Below are positions 11,234 through 19,411 of a stretch of DNA of 32,247 nt, in pieces (position 1 is the stretch's first letter; every line of letters starts with the position of its first letter). This stretch comes from an uncultured Collinsella sp. Lineage in GTDB: Bacteria > Actinomycetota > Coriobacteriia > Coriobacteriales > Coriobacteriaceae. The notes beneath the pieces are model-generated. The model saw nothing but the letters and a program-made list of their open reading frames with translations, made no database searches and was not told where the DNA came from. Where the stretch lies: positions 1-32,247 of the forward strand of contig CAKUGF010000021.1 in assembly GCA_934654585.1 (NCBI GenBank), in the 5' to 3' direction. The position numbers were made by a program, and so were the translations under genes.

Positions 11234-11239
11234 TATAAT
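11234..11239 (+). promoter_or_regulatory. -10 element of the purF promoter
   Basis: A perfect TATAAT lies 41 nt before the purF ATG, in the 275-base divergent gap. No recognisable -35 lies 16-18 nt upstream, where the sequence is GC-rich, so an activator or an alternative sigma contact may be needed. I saw no convincing purine operator. Confidence 0.45.
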
Positions 11240-11280
11240 AAGGCGGGTAACGCCAAAATACGAGGCTCTGAGGGGATGCC

Positions 11281-12951
11281 ATGTCTCAAGAAACCATCCG
11301 CGCGGCCGAGCGTGCCGCGGGACAGGTGAAGACCATGTCGACGTATGATCCGGACTCCGACCAGCTGCATGAGGAGTGCGGCATTTTTGGTGTGTGGGCG
11401 CCCGATCGCGACGTGGCTCGACTGACGTACTTTGGCCTGCGTGCACTGCAGCACCGCGGCCAGGAATCGGCGGGAATCGCCGTGGGCGACGGCGGCACGG
11501 TTATGGTTCGCAAGGACCTGGGCCTGCTCGACCGCGTGTTTTCCAACGCCGACCTGTCGACGCTCTCCGGCCAGCTGGCTGTGGGTCACGTGCGCTATGG
11601 CACCGCCGGCGCCAAAAGCTGGGAGGCCTCTCAGCCGCATCTCTCTACCATCAACAGCGTCATTATCGCGCTCGCGCACAACGGCACCCTCGTCAACACC
11701 GACGAGCTGCGCCGTCAGCTCATCGAGCTGGGCGTGCCGTTCCTCTCCAACTCTGATTCTGAGGTTGCGACCAAGCTCATCGGCTACTTTACCCAGCGCA
11801 CGGGCCATCTGCGCGAGGGCATTCGCAAGACCATGGAGCTCGTGCGCGGCGGCTACGCCATGACGCTCATTAACGAGCAGGCGCTCTACGCCTTCCGCGA
11901 CCCGCACGGCATTCGCCCGCTCGTGCTGGGCAAGCTTGTGGATGAGGGATTGGACCAGGCCGATGCTGCATCCGTTTCGCAGCTGCCGTCGCAAGACGCC
12001 GCCGCAACGGTCGACGCTGCCGCCCATGTCACGCGCGCCGGTGGCTGGGTCGTCGCCTCCGAGACGTGTGCACTCGATATCGTGGGTGCCGAGTATGTCC
12101 GCGACGTCCGTCCCGGCGAGATCTTGCGCATCAGTGCCGAGGGCCTGGTATCCGAGCAGGGTGTGCCCGCTGCCGAAGAGCCCGCTAACTGTATCTTTGA
12201 GCAGGTCTACTTTGCCCGCCCCGACTCCATCATGAACGGCAAGAGCGTCTACGCCTGCCGCTATGATATGGGCCGTCAGCTGGCACACGAGGAGCCCGTC
12301 GAGGCCGACCTGGTCATCGGCGTGCCCGACTCCGGTCTGCCGCCCGCGGAGGGCTATTCGCACGAGAGCGGTATTCCCTTTGGCGAGGGCCTCATCAAGA
12401 ACCGCTATGTGGGCCGTACGTTTATCGAGCCTACGCAGGAGCTGCGCGCCATGGGCGTGCGTATGAAGCTCAACCCGCTGCGCGACAACATCGAGGGCAA
12501 GCGCCTGGTCGTCATCGACGACTCCATCGTGCGCGGCACCACCATGGTGCAGCTCGTCAAGATGCTGCGTAACGCCGGCGCCAAGGAGATTCACATTCGC
12601 ATCAACTCGCCCGAGGTCATCTGGCCGTGCTTCTACGGCATCGATACCGACGTGCAGTCGCAGCTCATCAGTGCCAACAAGACGGTCGAAGAGGTCTGCG
12701 AGTACATTGGCGCCGATTCGCTGGCCTTCCTTTCGGTCGAGGGTTTGCTGAAGGTCATGCCCAAGGGTGGCTACTGCGATGCGTGCTTTACCGGCCGCTA
12801 CCCCGTGGCGATTCCCGAGAGTTTTGGCCGCGACAAGTTTATGGAGGGCTTTAAGCCCCGTAACCTGGACAAGCCGCTGCACTTTGACGACGATGCCGTG
12901 GTCGAGAAATACGTCGACCGCAGCTGGGAAGAGGAGCACGGCGAGGCCTAA
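11281..12951 (+). CDS. purF: Amidophosphoribosyltransferase PurF
   Basis: PurF catalyses the first committed step of purine synthesis, making phosphoribosylamine from PRPP and glutamine. The 556-residue protein has an N-terminal Ntn-hydrolase glutaminase domain. Its nucleophile is Cys33 in EECGIFGVW, exposed after removal of a 32-residue propeptide. A phosphoribosyltransferase domain with the PRPP motif VIDDSIVRGTT (about 411-421) follows. Cys304, Cys450, Cys499 and Cys502 (YCDACF) fit the 4Fe-4S ligands of the Bacillus-type enzyme. A roughly 30-residue Ala/Asp-rich insertion (about 221-250) lies before WVVASETCALD. The propeptide is long for this family: the ATG at 11281 has GAGGGG before it, but the ATG at 11335 would give a shorter 14-residue propeptide and is a real alternative. 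Confidence 0.96.
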   Translation: MSQETIRAAERAAGQVKTMSTYDPDSDQLHEECGIFGVWAPDRDVARLTYFGLRALQHRGQESAGIAVGDGGTVMVRKDLGLLDRVFSNADLSTLSGQLAVGHVRYGTAGAKSWEASQPHLSTINSVIIALAHNGTLVNTDELRRQLIELGVPFLSNSDSEVATKLIGYFTQRTGHLREGIRKTMELVRGGYAMTLINEQALYAFRDPHGIRPLVLGKLVDEGLDQADAASVSQLPSQDAAATVDAAAHVTRAGGWVVASETCALDIVGAEYVRDVRPGEILRISAEGLVSEQGVPAAEEPANCIFEQVYFARPDSIMNGKSVYACRYDMGRQLAHEEPVEADLVIGVPDSGLPPAEGYSHESGIPFGEGLIKNRYVGRTFIEPTQELRAMGVRMKLNPLRDNIEGKRLVVIDDSIVRGTTMVQLVKMLRNAGAKEIHIRINSPEVIWPCFYGIDTDVQSQLISANKTVEEVCEYIGADSLAFLSVEGLLKVMPKGGYCDACFTGRYPVAIPESFGRDKFMEGFKPRNLDKPLHFDDDAVVEKYVDRSWEEEHGEA

Positions 12952-12995
12952 AACCTGCCAAAAAGGGACAGGTTTATTTTAGTAGGTTTTACCTG
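12951..12995 (+). terminator. Terminator after purF, built on a GGGACAGG hairpin
   Basis: AAACCTG (12951-12957) pairs with CAGGTTT (12969-12975), followed by ATTTT. The first base of the stem is the last base of the purF stop codon. A second small hairpin (AGGT-TTT-ACCT, 12984-12994) follows. The GGGACAGG core resembles the dispersed hairpin family of this window. It may attenuate rather than fully end transcription, because purM follows on the same strand. Confidence 0.5.
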
Positions 12996-13107
12996 CGGTT
13001 TTGTTGATATGACGGCGCGTGTTGTTATGACGCGCGCCGAATCAAACGCAACTATGAGCACCGTTTGGCGCCCGGGCGGCGAACGGTAGTGGGAGAGGAA
13101 GGCTCAG

Positions 13108-14211
13108 ATGAGCGACAGCAAGCATGTGACGTATGAGGACGCCGGCGTCGATACCGCCGAGGGCGGCCGCGCCGTCGACGCGATCAAGCAGATGGTCAAG
13201 GACACCAATCGTCCCGAGGTCATCGGCGGCATTGGTGGCTTTGGTGGCCTGTTCTCGGCCGCCGCGCTTAAGGATATGGAAGACCCGATCCTGATCAGCG
13301 GTACCGACGGCGTCGGCACTAAGCTTGTGCTCGCCCAGATTATGGACCGTCACGAGACGGTGGGCCAGGACCTGGTTGCCATGTGCGTCAACGACATTTT
13401 GGCTTCGGGCGCCGAGCCGCTGTTCTTCTTGGACTACGTTGCCATTGGCCACATCGAGGCCGAGCACATGGCAAAGATCATCAAGGGTGTTGCCGACGGC
13501 TGCAAGCTCGCGGGCTGCGCGCTCGTGGGCGGCGAGATGGCCGAGCACCCGGGCGTCATGGCCCCGGCCGACTACGACCTCGCCGGCTTTACCGTGGGCG
13601 TCGTCGACCGTCCCAAGATGCTCGATCCTGCGAACGTTCGCCCCGGCGATGTGATCCTGGGCCTGCCTTCCACCGGCGTGCACTCCAACGGCTACTCGCT
13701 CGTGCGTAGGGTCATCGGTGTCGACGGTATCAAGCCGGGTACGCCCGAGGCCGCCGCTAAGGCCGAGGAGCTGAGCCGCCCGCTCGAGGAGCTCGGAGGC
13801 GCATCGCTGGCCGACGCCCTGCTGGCCCCCACGCGCATCTACGTCAAGCCGATTCTGGAGCTGCTCCGCGGTGGCGCCAACGTTCATGCCATTGCCCACA
13901 TCACCGGCGGCGGTATTACCGAGAACCTCAACCGCGCGCTTGCCGACGACGTCGATGCCGTGGTCACCCGCAACGGTGCCGAGATGGGCTGGGACGTCCC
14001 GCCCGTTATTACTTACGTGTCGCGTCAGGCCGAGCTCGCGCCCAACGAGGCATGCAAGACCTTCAACATGGGCGTCGGCCTGTGCCTGATTGTTGCCCCC
14101 GAGGACGAGGCCGCCGTGACCGAGGCACTGGTCGCGCTGGGCGAGAAGCCGTTCCGCGTGGGCGAGTGCGTCGAGGGTTCCGGTAAGGTCGTGTACTCCG
14201 ATGAGCGCTAA
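13108..14211 (+). CDS. purM: Phosphoribosylformylglycinamidine cyclo-ligase (AIR synthetase) PurM
   Basis: PurM closes the imidazole ring with ATP to form AIR. The 367-residue protein has the family motifs: YEDAGVD at the start, GIGGFGGLF, SGTDGVGTKL, the CVNDIL loop, and GGEMAEHPG. The C-terminal half contains AHITGGGITENLNR. Length is typical. The ATG at 13108 has AGAGGAAGG 5 nt upstream. The 156-base leader carries an imperfect GC-rich hairpin (13013-13039) and no obvious promoter, so transcription may partly come from purF. The stop overlaps the purN start by 11 nt, which implies translational coupling. Confidence 0.97.
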   Translation: MSDSKHVTYEDAGVDTAEGGRAVDAIKQMVKDTNRPEVIGGIGGFGGLFSAAALKDMEDPILISGTDGVGTKLVLAQIMDRHETVGQDLVAMCVNDILASGAEPLFFLDYVAIGHIEAEHMAKIIKGVADGCKLAGCALVGGEMAEHPGVMAPADYDLAGFTVGVVDRPKMLDPANVRPGDVILGLPSTGVHSNGYSLVRRVIGVDGIKPGTPEAAAKAEELSRPLEELGGASLADALLAPTRIYVKPILELLRGGANVHAIAHITGGGITENLNRALADDVDAVVTRNGAEMGWDVPPVITYVSRQAELAPNEACKTFNMGVGLCLIVAPEDEAAVTEALVALGEKPFRVGECVEGSGKVVYSDER

Positions 14212-14899
14212 CGAGCAGATGGCTGCTGCCGAGGGCCTGGGCTATGTGCCCTACACCCGTCCGACCGGCACCGATACGGCTGAGCCGCTTAAGATCGGCG
14301 TGCTTATCAGCGGTTCGGGTACCAACCTGCAGGCGCTGATCGACCTGATCGCCGCCGGCAAGCTCAACGCCTCGATTGAGCTTGTGGTGTCGAGCCGTCC
14401 TTCGGCCAAGGGCCTACAGCGCGCCGAGCGTGCGGGCATCCAGACACTCACGCTGTCCAAGGATGTCTATGCCGACCCCGTCGCCGCCGACGAGATCATC
14501 GCGCACGAGTTGCTCGAGCGAGGCTGCGAATATGTGGTCATGGCCGGCTACATGCGCATGGTGCACACGCCGCTGCTGGCGGCGTTCCCCAATCGCGTGG
14601 TCAACCTGCATCCGGCGCTGTTGCCCAGCTTTACCGGTGCCCACGCGATTGACGACGCGTTTGCTCGTGGCGTCAAGGTGACCGGCGTGACCGTGCACTT
14701 TGCCAATGAGATCTACGACAACGGCCCCATCATCGCCCAGCGCGCGCTGGCTGTCGAGGAGGGCTGGGACGTCGACACGCTCGAGGAGCACATCCACGCG
14801 ATCGAGCACGTGCTGTATCCCGAGGTCGTGCAGATGCTCGCCGACGGCCGCGTCCACGTGTTGGAGAGCGGCAAGGTCGCCGTGGATCCGGCGAAATAA
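14201..14899 (+). CDS. purN: Phosphoribosylglycinamide formyltransferase PurN
   Basis: PurN transfers a formyl group from 10-formyl-tetrahydrofolate to GAR. The 232-residue protein shows IGVLISGSGTNLQALID near the start. The catalytic region contains VNLHPALLPSF (Asn and His of the active site) and NEIYDNGPII, which carries the active-site aspartate. It has an N-terminal extension of about 30 residues compared with the usual family start. The start at 14201 (ATG) overlaps the end of purM by 11 nt and fits coupled translation. A downstream start nearer the Rossmann motif cannot be excluded, but none has a better binding site. A strong terminator follows. Confidence 0.95.
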   Translation: MSANEQMAAAEGLGYVPYTRPTGTDTAEPLKIGVLISGSGTNLQALIDLIAAGKLNASIELVVSSRPSAKGLQRAERAGIQTLTLSKDVYADPVAADEIIAHELLERGCEYVVMAGYMRMVHTPLLAAFPNRVVNLHPALLPSFTGAHAIDDAFARGVKVTGVTVHFANEIYDNGPIIAQRALAVEEGWDVDTLEEHIHAIEHVLYPEVVQMLADGRVHVLESGKVAVDPAK

Positions 14900-14910
14900 T
14901 GACTCGCTGT

Positions 14911-14952
14911 AAAGGCGGTTGGGTGTAGCGAGTACGCCTAACCGCCTTTTTT
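14911..14952 (+). terminator. Rho-independent terminator after purN
   Basis: AAAGGCGGTT (14911-14920) pairs with AACCGCCTTT (14940-14949), and the T run continues to 14952. It closes the purM-purN transcript. Confidence 0.9.
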
Positions 14953-15331
14953 ATTGTGTTTTGGGTTGCTTGATTTAGCTGGAATTGAATAGGCTGCTCT
15001 TCTTGCCTGGTATTTAACATTTTTTAGGTTGAGGCAGCGGAGTGCTAGAGGTAATGCGTTCAATAGCTGCGGCAATGCAAAATATGGCAGGAATGAATAC
15101 CTGATTTTTAGCGATTTCTATTTATCGCCTATTTATCATCTAGTTATCAATTGTCTGTCTCCTTTAGAACGGATGGCCTCATTATCGACGGCCTGCACCG
15201 ATGCTGAAGTTTTTTAATTGCATTAATGACTGTTCTTTGCAAGGCAATGATTCGACTTTGTGTTCCCTACATTGGCTCAAAAAGAAACCCACGAGCTAAA
15301 GGCCGGAAGACGTACGTTTATCGAATGCCTC
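14953..15331. other. AT-richer gene-free stretch
   Basis: This stretch has clearly lower GC than the pur genes and the frames are short and broken. I see no supported gene, RNA or transposon end in it. Runs such as TTTATCGCC-TATTTATCATC look like non-coding, possibly decayed or regulatory DNA. The composition matches the N-terminal half of the next gene rather than purN. Confidence 0.6.
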
Positions 15332-15361
15332 TTGCCACGATGTGCGGGGGGGGGGTAGCAT
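15332..15361 (+). promoter_or_regulatory. Promoter-like element containing a G10 tract (candidate phase-variable promoter)
   Basis: TTGCCA (15332-15337, one mismatch to the -35 consensus) and TAGCAT (15356-15361, two mismatches to the -10) are 18 nt apart. The last ten bases of that spacer are an uninterrupted run of G (15346-15355). Slippage in the run would change the spacer to 17 or 19 nt, a known way of switching surface-protein promoters. TAAAAT at 15371-15376 is an alternative -10, in which case the tract would fall at the -35 position. The element ends about 50 nt before the surface-protein start. Confidence 0.5.
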
Positions 15362-15412
15362 TTCAATATCTAAAATCGTGCGAAATAGCTGCATTATCGC
15401 AAGGAAGATTGG

Positions 15413-18400
15413 ATGATAAACATGCATAAAAATTGGGGAAGGAGATTCGCCGCCGCTACCCTGGCGCTGGCGATTGGCCTCGGTGCGACCGTGGCCAATC
15501 CGTCGGCTGCTGAAGCGAAGATGCTGACGGCGTCTGGGGGCTCGCTTGGTATCTATTTCAGTCCCGCTGATATGACAGGTTCTAATTATCTGAATGAACT
15601 TGACATTGCCGTCGGACAGGAGCTGACTGGCACATTGTCCATTAGCGATAAAGAGGATTACATGAAACATTCAACCTACAGGGCTGAGTCTTCTGATCCC
15701 GAAATCGCAACTGTGTCAAAAGACGAATACGGTAGCTGGATGCTGAAAATCGCTCCCAACAAGGTTGGAACTGCTCGCATCACGGTAATTGACGAGGCCG
15801 ACTCGGGCAGCCAGGGGTTCATTGAAATAACTAGCGTCAAGTCGCTGAATAGAATAAAGAGCATTGGGCTGCTGTCTGGTGATTATGAGAGCCCAGTTAC
15901 TGACCTCGATCTTTATTACACAGATAACTGCCCAAAAAAGTGCGGTGAGACTCACTTTGGTAAACGTGACGCAAGTTTGAAAATTGAGTTTGAGGATGAA
16001 AGCCGTCCGGGCACGGTTTTTACTCTGAAAGATTTGAGTGGGGCAAATTCGGTCGCCTCCCTCCGCACCAACTCTAATATTTACATCCAAAGTGGTTACT
16101 CAATGGGCGCTTCCTGCCAGGTCGTTGGTCTTTCAAAAGGGAAAGGCAAACTGAGGGCCGAGGCGGACTACGGAATGGGCAAGTCAGATACTTTCGATAT
16201 CTGTAATGTAGCGGAGAAAAATCAAGATCCTGTATTCGAGGAGAGGTGCCAAGAGAACCCAAAGATGCTCGTAGGGGGAGTGGGCTATCTTTCGAACATC
16301 CTTTGGGTTTCTCCTAATGAGACGTTAACCGCTTGTGTTAAAGCTCACTGGGGAAGCGGTGTGACAGACGGAAGCGGGATAACAGATGTTACGTATTCGC
16401 TGGAACCCACGCCGAACGCCAAGGAGGAAAATGGGCAGCTCACAGCCCTTAAACCAGGATTCGCAACAGTTGTTGCCGTAGACGGTTTGGGAGTAACTCA
16501 TAAAAAAACATTTGAAATCGAAGACCCGAATTCGATTGATATCTCAAATGCGAAATTCTCTAAACAGGAGAGGGATCTGCCGATAGATTTAGAGAAGGAC
16601 GATACTTATTCCGACGGTCTCTGGATTGAGGAAGAAAACGACATGTTTTCATCCTATGGAAGGGTCGGAATTCTGAGTAGGGGCGCAGCTGCGCTTGAGG
16701 AAAGCTATGTTCAGAACAAATGGGTTGATAGCGGGCGCGTCCCTTACGAGTTCTATACCTATAAATCTAGCGATCCAAGCGTTTTGGAAGTTTGTGGCGT
16801 GAAGTATAGCGGAGATAGCTCGTTTGGACATTTGGTGCCTCGCAGCTACGGCAGCGCAACCGTCTCCATGTATCTCGGTGGTCGACTCTGCGATACCATG
16901 ACCGTCCACGTTGTTCCTCGCGTTCAGACCTCCATTTCTATTAAGTCCGGCTATAAAACCAATATGGTGCCCGGGGATACGCAGAAGTTGGCTGCAGAAG
17001 TTACGCCCGAGGATAAGGCTGGCTCTGTGATTTGGTCCTCGTCTGATGAGAGCGTTCTAAAGGTTGACTCCAAGGGCAACGTGATTGCGGTTGCCGATGG
17101 CACTGCGACTATTACGGCGGCAGTTGATGGCGTCAGCGCATGCACGGATGCCATTACGGTTGAGACTCCGGTTGTGGAGACTACGGGAGTATTGCTGAAT
17201 TCAGAGAAGCTCGATCTGAAGGTCGGTGGCGCTGCGTCAAAGTTGACCGCCACCGTTGAGCCCGCAAACGCAACTAATCAAAACGTAGAGTGGACTTCCT
17301 CGAATGACGGCGTTGTCACAGTTGATCAGGAAGGCAACGTGACTCCTGTTGCGGCGGGCAGCGCGACCGTAACGGTCAAAACCGTCGATGGCGGATTCAC
17401 CGCAGCATGTAAGGTGACCGTGATTCAGCCGGTTGCTGGCATATCGCTCGATCTTCACGACACTAAGATCGTTGGCGCTGGGACTCAGCAGCTCGTCGCC
17501 ACTGTGGCCCCCGTGGATGCCAGTCAGGCTGTTGTTTGGAAGAGCGATGATGAATCTGTCGCCAAGGTCGATCAGAGCGGACTTGTGACGGCTGTTTCCA
17601 AGGGCAAGGCAAATGTAGTTGTTACAACGGCGGATGGGTCCCTATCTGACACCTGTAAGGTCGAAGTATCGAATCCAGTGATGGGCATTACGGTTGACAA
17701 CGCGTCCATCAATCTGAAAAAGGGTGAGAAGGTCCAGATTAAGGCTACGCTTGAGGCTGGGCTCCCGGGTGCCGTTGACGATGACTCTATTGTGCTCAAG
17801 GACACTGACTCCAAGGTCTTTAAGGTGTCGGGCGAGGGCGGCTCGTATACGGTTGAGGCGCTTAAATCTGGCAATGGTAGCTTTAAGATTGTCGCCGATG
17901 AGAACGGGACCGTTGGACAGCTTGTGACGGTTTCGGTCACAAATCCTGCTCAAAAGATAGAGCTTGACAACATTGCTCTTAACTTTACGGTCGGTGATGT
18001 TGCCAAGAAGTTGTCTGCCGTTGTTTCGCCGAGCGATGCAGACAATGCTGATATCGTTTGGACCTCCTCTAACGAGGCGATTGCCAAGGTTGAAAACGGA
18101 ACGGTAATCCCGGTCTCCGCTGGTACTGCGACAATTACTGCGCAGTGTGGCAATTTGACTGCTGCCTGTACGGTTACAGTCGCTGCTAAGCAAATCGCCG
18201 TCAGCACAAACGGCAAAGTCGAGGCTTCCGTGGCCGATGAGAATGGCGTTGTATCAGGCAAGGTTGACGGAGAAACACGTTTGGTTGTCGAAGAGCCTTC
18301 AAATTTGACCGAAGCTGCTAAGACCCAGATTGAGGGCATGAAGTCCGATACCGTAAAGGTTCTCGAGACCCTGGATATTCACTTTGAGAAGAGTGATGGA

Positions 18401-18820
18401 TCTGTGGTTGAGATTGCCAATGGCGATGGGGCTTCAATGGTTGTCCGCATCAAAATGACTGAGTCTATGAAAAAACTCGCCAATCTCAAGGTCCTTCACG
18501 TCTCCGACGAGGGCGCCGTTGAAGCTATGGACACTTGGGTTGAAGGGGACTACCTCTGCTTCCGGACTACGCATTTCTCAACGTATGTCGTGACCGGTCA
18601 GGAACTGTCGAAGCAGCCGTCAGCTCCTTTCGATCCCTCGCGCCCTGGGCAGCCCACAACCGTAACGACTACCAAGACGAACGTATCGGTTAAGAAGTCC
18701 ACAAAGGGGACTCTTGCAGACACGGGCGATAGGACGTTTGCCGTCGTTGCCGCAATTGCTGTTTTCGGTGCGACCCTCATTGCCATTGCGTTGAAACTGT
18801 TATCTCGTAAGAACGACTAA
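15413..18820 (+). CDS. Cell-wall-anchored surface protein with five Ig-like (Big_2) repeats
   Basis: The 1135-residue protein has a signal peptide (about 1-35, basic start, hydrophobic core, SAAEA before the likely cleavage site). A roughly 460-residue N-terminal region follows with no family I recognise beyond Ig-like patches. Then come five bacterial Ig-like group 2 repeats at about 505-585, 586-672, 675-752, 756-842 and 845-925. The repeats carry signatures such as VIWSSSDESVLKVD, WTSSNDGVVTVD and WTSSNEAIAKV. A C-terminal domain (926-1065), a Thr/Lys-rich spacer and a sorting signal LADTG (1101-1105) with hydrophobic tail and basic end complete it. The ATG at 15413 has AGGAAG 5 nt upstream; an in-frame ATG at 15422 is less well placed. 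The N-terminal half is more AT-rich than its surroundings. An adhesin or surface-layer role is likely, but the ligand is unknown. Confidence 0.88.
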   Translation: MINMHKNWGRRFAAATLALAIGLGATVANPSAAEAKMLTASGGSLGIYFSPADMTGSNYLNELDIAVGQELTGTLSISDKEDYMKHSTYRAESSDPEIATVSKDEYGSWMLKIAPNKVGTARITVIDEADSGSQGFIEITSVKSLNRIKSIGLLSGDYESPVTDLDLYYTDNCPKKCGETHFGKRDASLKIEFEDESRPGTVFTLKDLSGANSVASLRTNSNIYIQSGYSMGASCQVVGLSKGKGKLRAEADYGMGKSDTFDICNVAEKNQDPVFEERCQENPKMLVGGVGYLSNILWVSPNETLTACVKAHWGSGVTDGSGITDVTYSLEPTPNAKEENGQLTALKPGFATVVAVDGLGVTHKKTFEIEDPNSIDISNAKFSKQERDLPIDLEKDDTYSDGLWIEEENDMFSSYGRVGILSRGAAALEESYVQNKWVDSGRVPYEFYTYKSSDPSVLEVCGVKYSGDSSFGHLVPRSYGSATVSMYLGGRLCDTMTVHVVPRVQTSISIKSGYKTNMVPGDTQKLAAEVTPEDKAGSVIWSSSDESVLKVDSKGNVIAVADGTATITAAVDGVSACTDAITVETPVVETTGVLLNSEKLDLKVGGAASKLTATVEPANATNQNVEWTSSNDGVVTVDQEGNVTPVAAGSATVTVKTVDGGFTAACKVTVIQPVAGISLDLHDTKIVGAGTQQLVATVAPVDASQAVVWKSDDESVAKVDQSGLVTAVSKGKANVVVTTADGSLSDTCKVEVSNPVMGITVDNASINLKKGEKVQIKATLEAGLPGAVDDDSIVLKDTDSKVFKVSGEGGSYTVEALKSGNGSFKIVADENGTVGQLVTVSVTNPAQKIELDNIALNFTVGDVAKKLSAVVSPSDADNADIVWTSSNEAIAKVENGTVIPVSAGTATITAQCGNLTAACTVTVAAKQIAVSTNGKVEASVADENGVVSGKVDGETRLVVEEPSNLTEAAKTQIEGMKSDTVKVLETLDIHFEKSDGSVVEIANGDGASMVVRIKMTESMKKLANLKVLHVSDEGAVEAMDTWVEGDYLCFRTTHFSTYVVTGQELSKQPSAPFDPSRPGQPTTVTTTKTNVSVKKSTKGTLADTGDRTFAVVAAIAVFGATLIAIALKLLSRKND

Positions 18821-18842
18821 GGTATAACGAGCTAGTGATTGG

Positions 18843-18878
18843 AATGCCCCGTCGACATTGTTCGACGGGGCATTTTTT
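18843..18878 (+). terminator. Rho-independent terminator after the Big_2 surface protein
   Basis: AATGCCCCGTCGA (18843-18855) pairs with TCGACGGGGCATT (18862-18874), followed by a T run to 18878. Confidence 0.9.
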
Positions 18879-18984
18879 AAAAGAATTGGTTTGTAGGGCC
18901 GATTGAAAGAAAACCAGGCAGGTCGCTTGACTTTGGACTCCGGATAACGTGATGGGCGTCATTTCCATTCCAAGAAATCCGATA

Positions 18985-19016
18985 GGGCTCCGCCCGTGTG
19001 CAGGCGGGGCCCTTTT
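18985..19016 (+). terminator. Second terminator-like hairpin with no gene before it
   Basis: GGGCTCCGCC (18985-18994) pairs with GGCGGGGCCC (19003-19012) through one G-U pair, and TTTT follows. Between the previous terminator and this one are about 105 bases without a recognisable gene. It may insulate the toxin-antitoxin promoter or end an unrecognised short transcript. Confidence 0.7.
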
Positions 19017-19036
19017 GCGTGGCCTTTCATGTCTGC

Positions 19037-19050
19037 TATACTGCTAGCAG
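19037..19050 (+). promoter_or_regulatory. Promoter and palindromic operator of the toxin-antitoxin pair
   Basis: TATACT (19037-19042) is a good -10. It overlaps a perfect palindrome CTGCTAGCAG (19041-19050), and the half CTGCTA also occurs just upstream (19034-19039). Overlap of a palindrome with the -10 is typical of autoregulation by a ribbon-helix-helix antitoxin. The -35 is poorly defined. Confidence 0.55.
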
Positions 19051-19066
19051 GTAGAGAGGAGCCGCT

Positions 19067-19411
19067 ATGGGTACAGCAACGGTGCAGCTCAACACACGAA
19101 TCGATCCTATGCTCAAGGCTGGTGGCGATGCGGTCCTGACTCGCAATGGATTGGGGCCGAGTGATGCCATTCGCGCGCTTTGGGCCTATCTTGTCGAGCA
19201 TCAAGCGTTGCCGGGATTTATGGTGGCGGATAAGCGTGAGGTGTCCCGCGCGAAGAGCCTTGCCGAGCAGGGGTGTGGGCTAGCTTTTTCCTCGTTGGGG
19301 CTAAGCGCTTCGGATTTTGCGCCAGCTGAATCGTCTGCGGAAGACTGGGATGCCGTACGCGATGATATGTATGACGCGATGATTGCCGACATGGAGGCGA
19401 ATTGCCGATGA
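19067..19411 (+). CDS. RelB/DinJ-family antitoxin
   Basis: The 114-residue protein begins with a ribbon-helix-helix pattern like RelB/DinJ: a strand (ATVQLNTRIDP), then two helices around LTRNGLGPSDAIRALWAYLVEHQALP. The acidic C-terminal part (EDWDAVRDDMYDAMIADME) is where such antitoxins bind the toxin. The start has GAGAGGAG upstream. It overlaps the toxin gene by ATGA. It probably neutralises the PIN toxin and represses its own promoter through the CTGCTAGCAG palindrome. Confidence 0.8.
   Translation: MGTATVQLNTRIDPMLKAGGDAVLTRNGLGPSDAIRALWAYLVEHQALPGFMVADKREVSRAKSLAEQGCGLAFSSLGLSASDFAPAESSAEDWDAVRDDMYDAMIADMEANCR

Noticed and set aside
14911..15412. Riboswitch or T-box in the long gap before the surface protein
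   Set aside because: Apart from the purN terminator no conserved core, T-box sequence or terminator/antiterminator pair was recognised.
15226..15429. Small open frame of 67 codons through the G10 tract
   Set aside because: No ribosome binding site, no family features, AT-rich atypical codons, and it overlaps the surface-protein start.
18905..18985. Possible tRNA between two terminators (an anticodon-arm-like CTTTGGACTCC)
   Set aside because: No acceptor stem pairing and no T-arm with a paired stem could be found around it.
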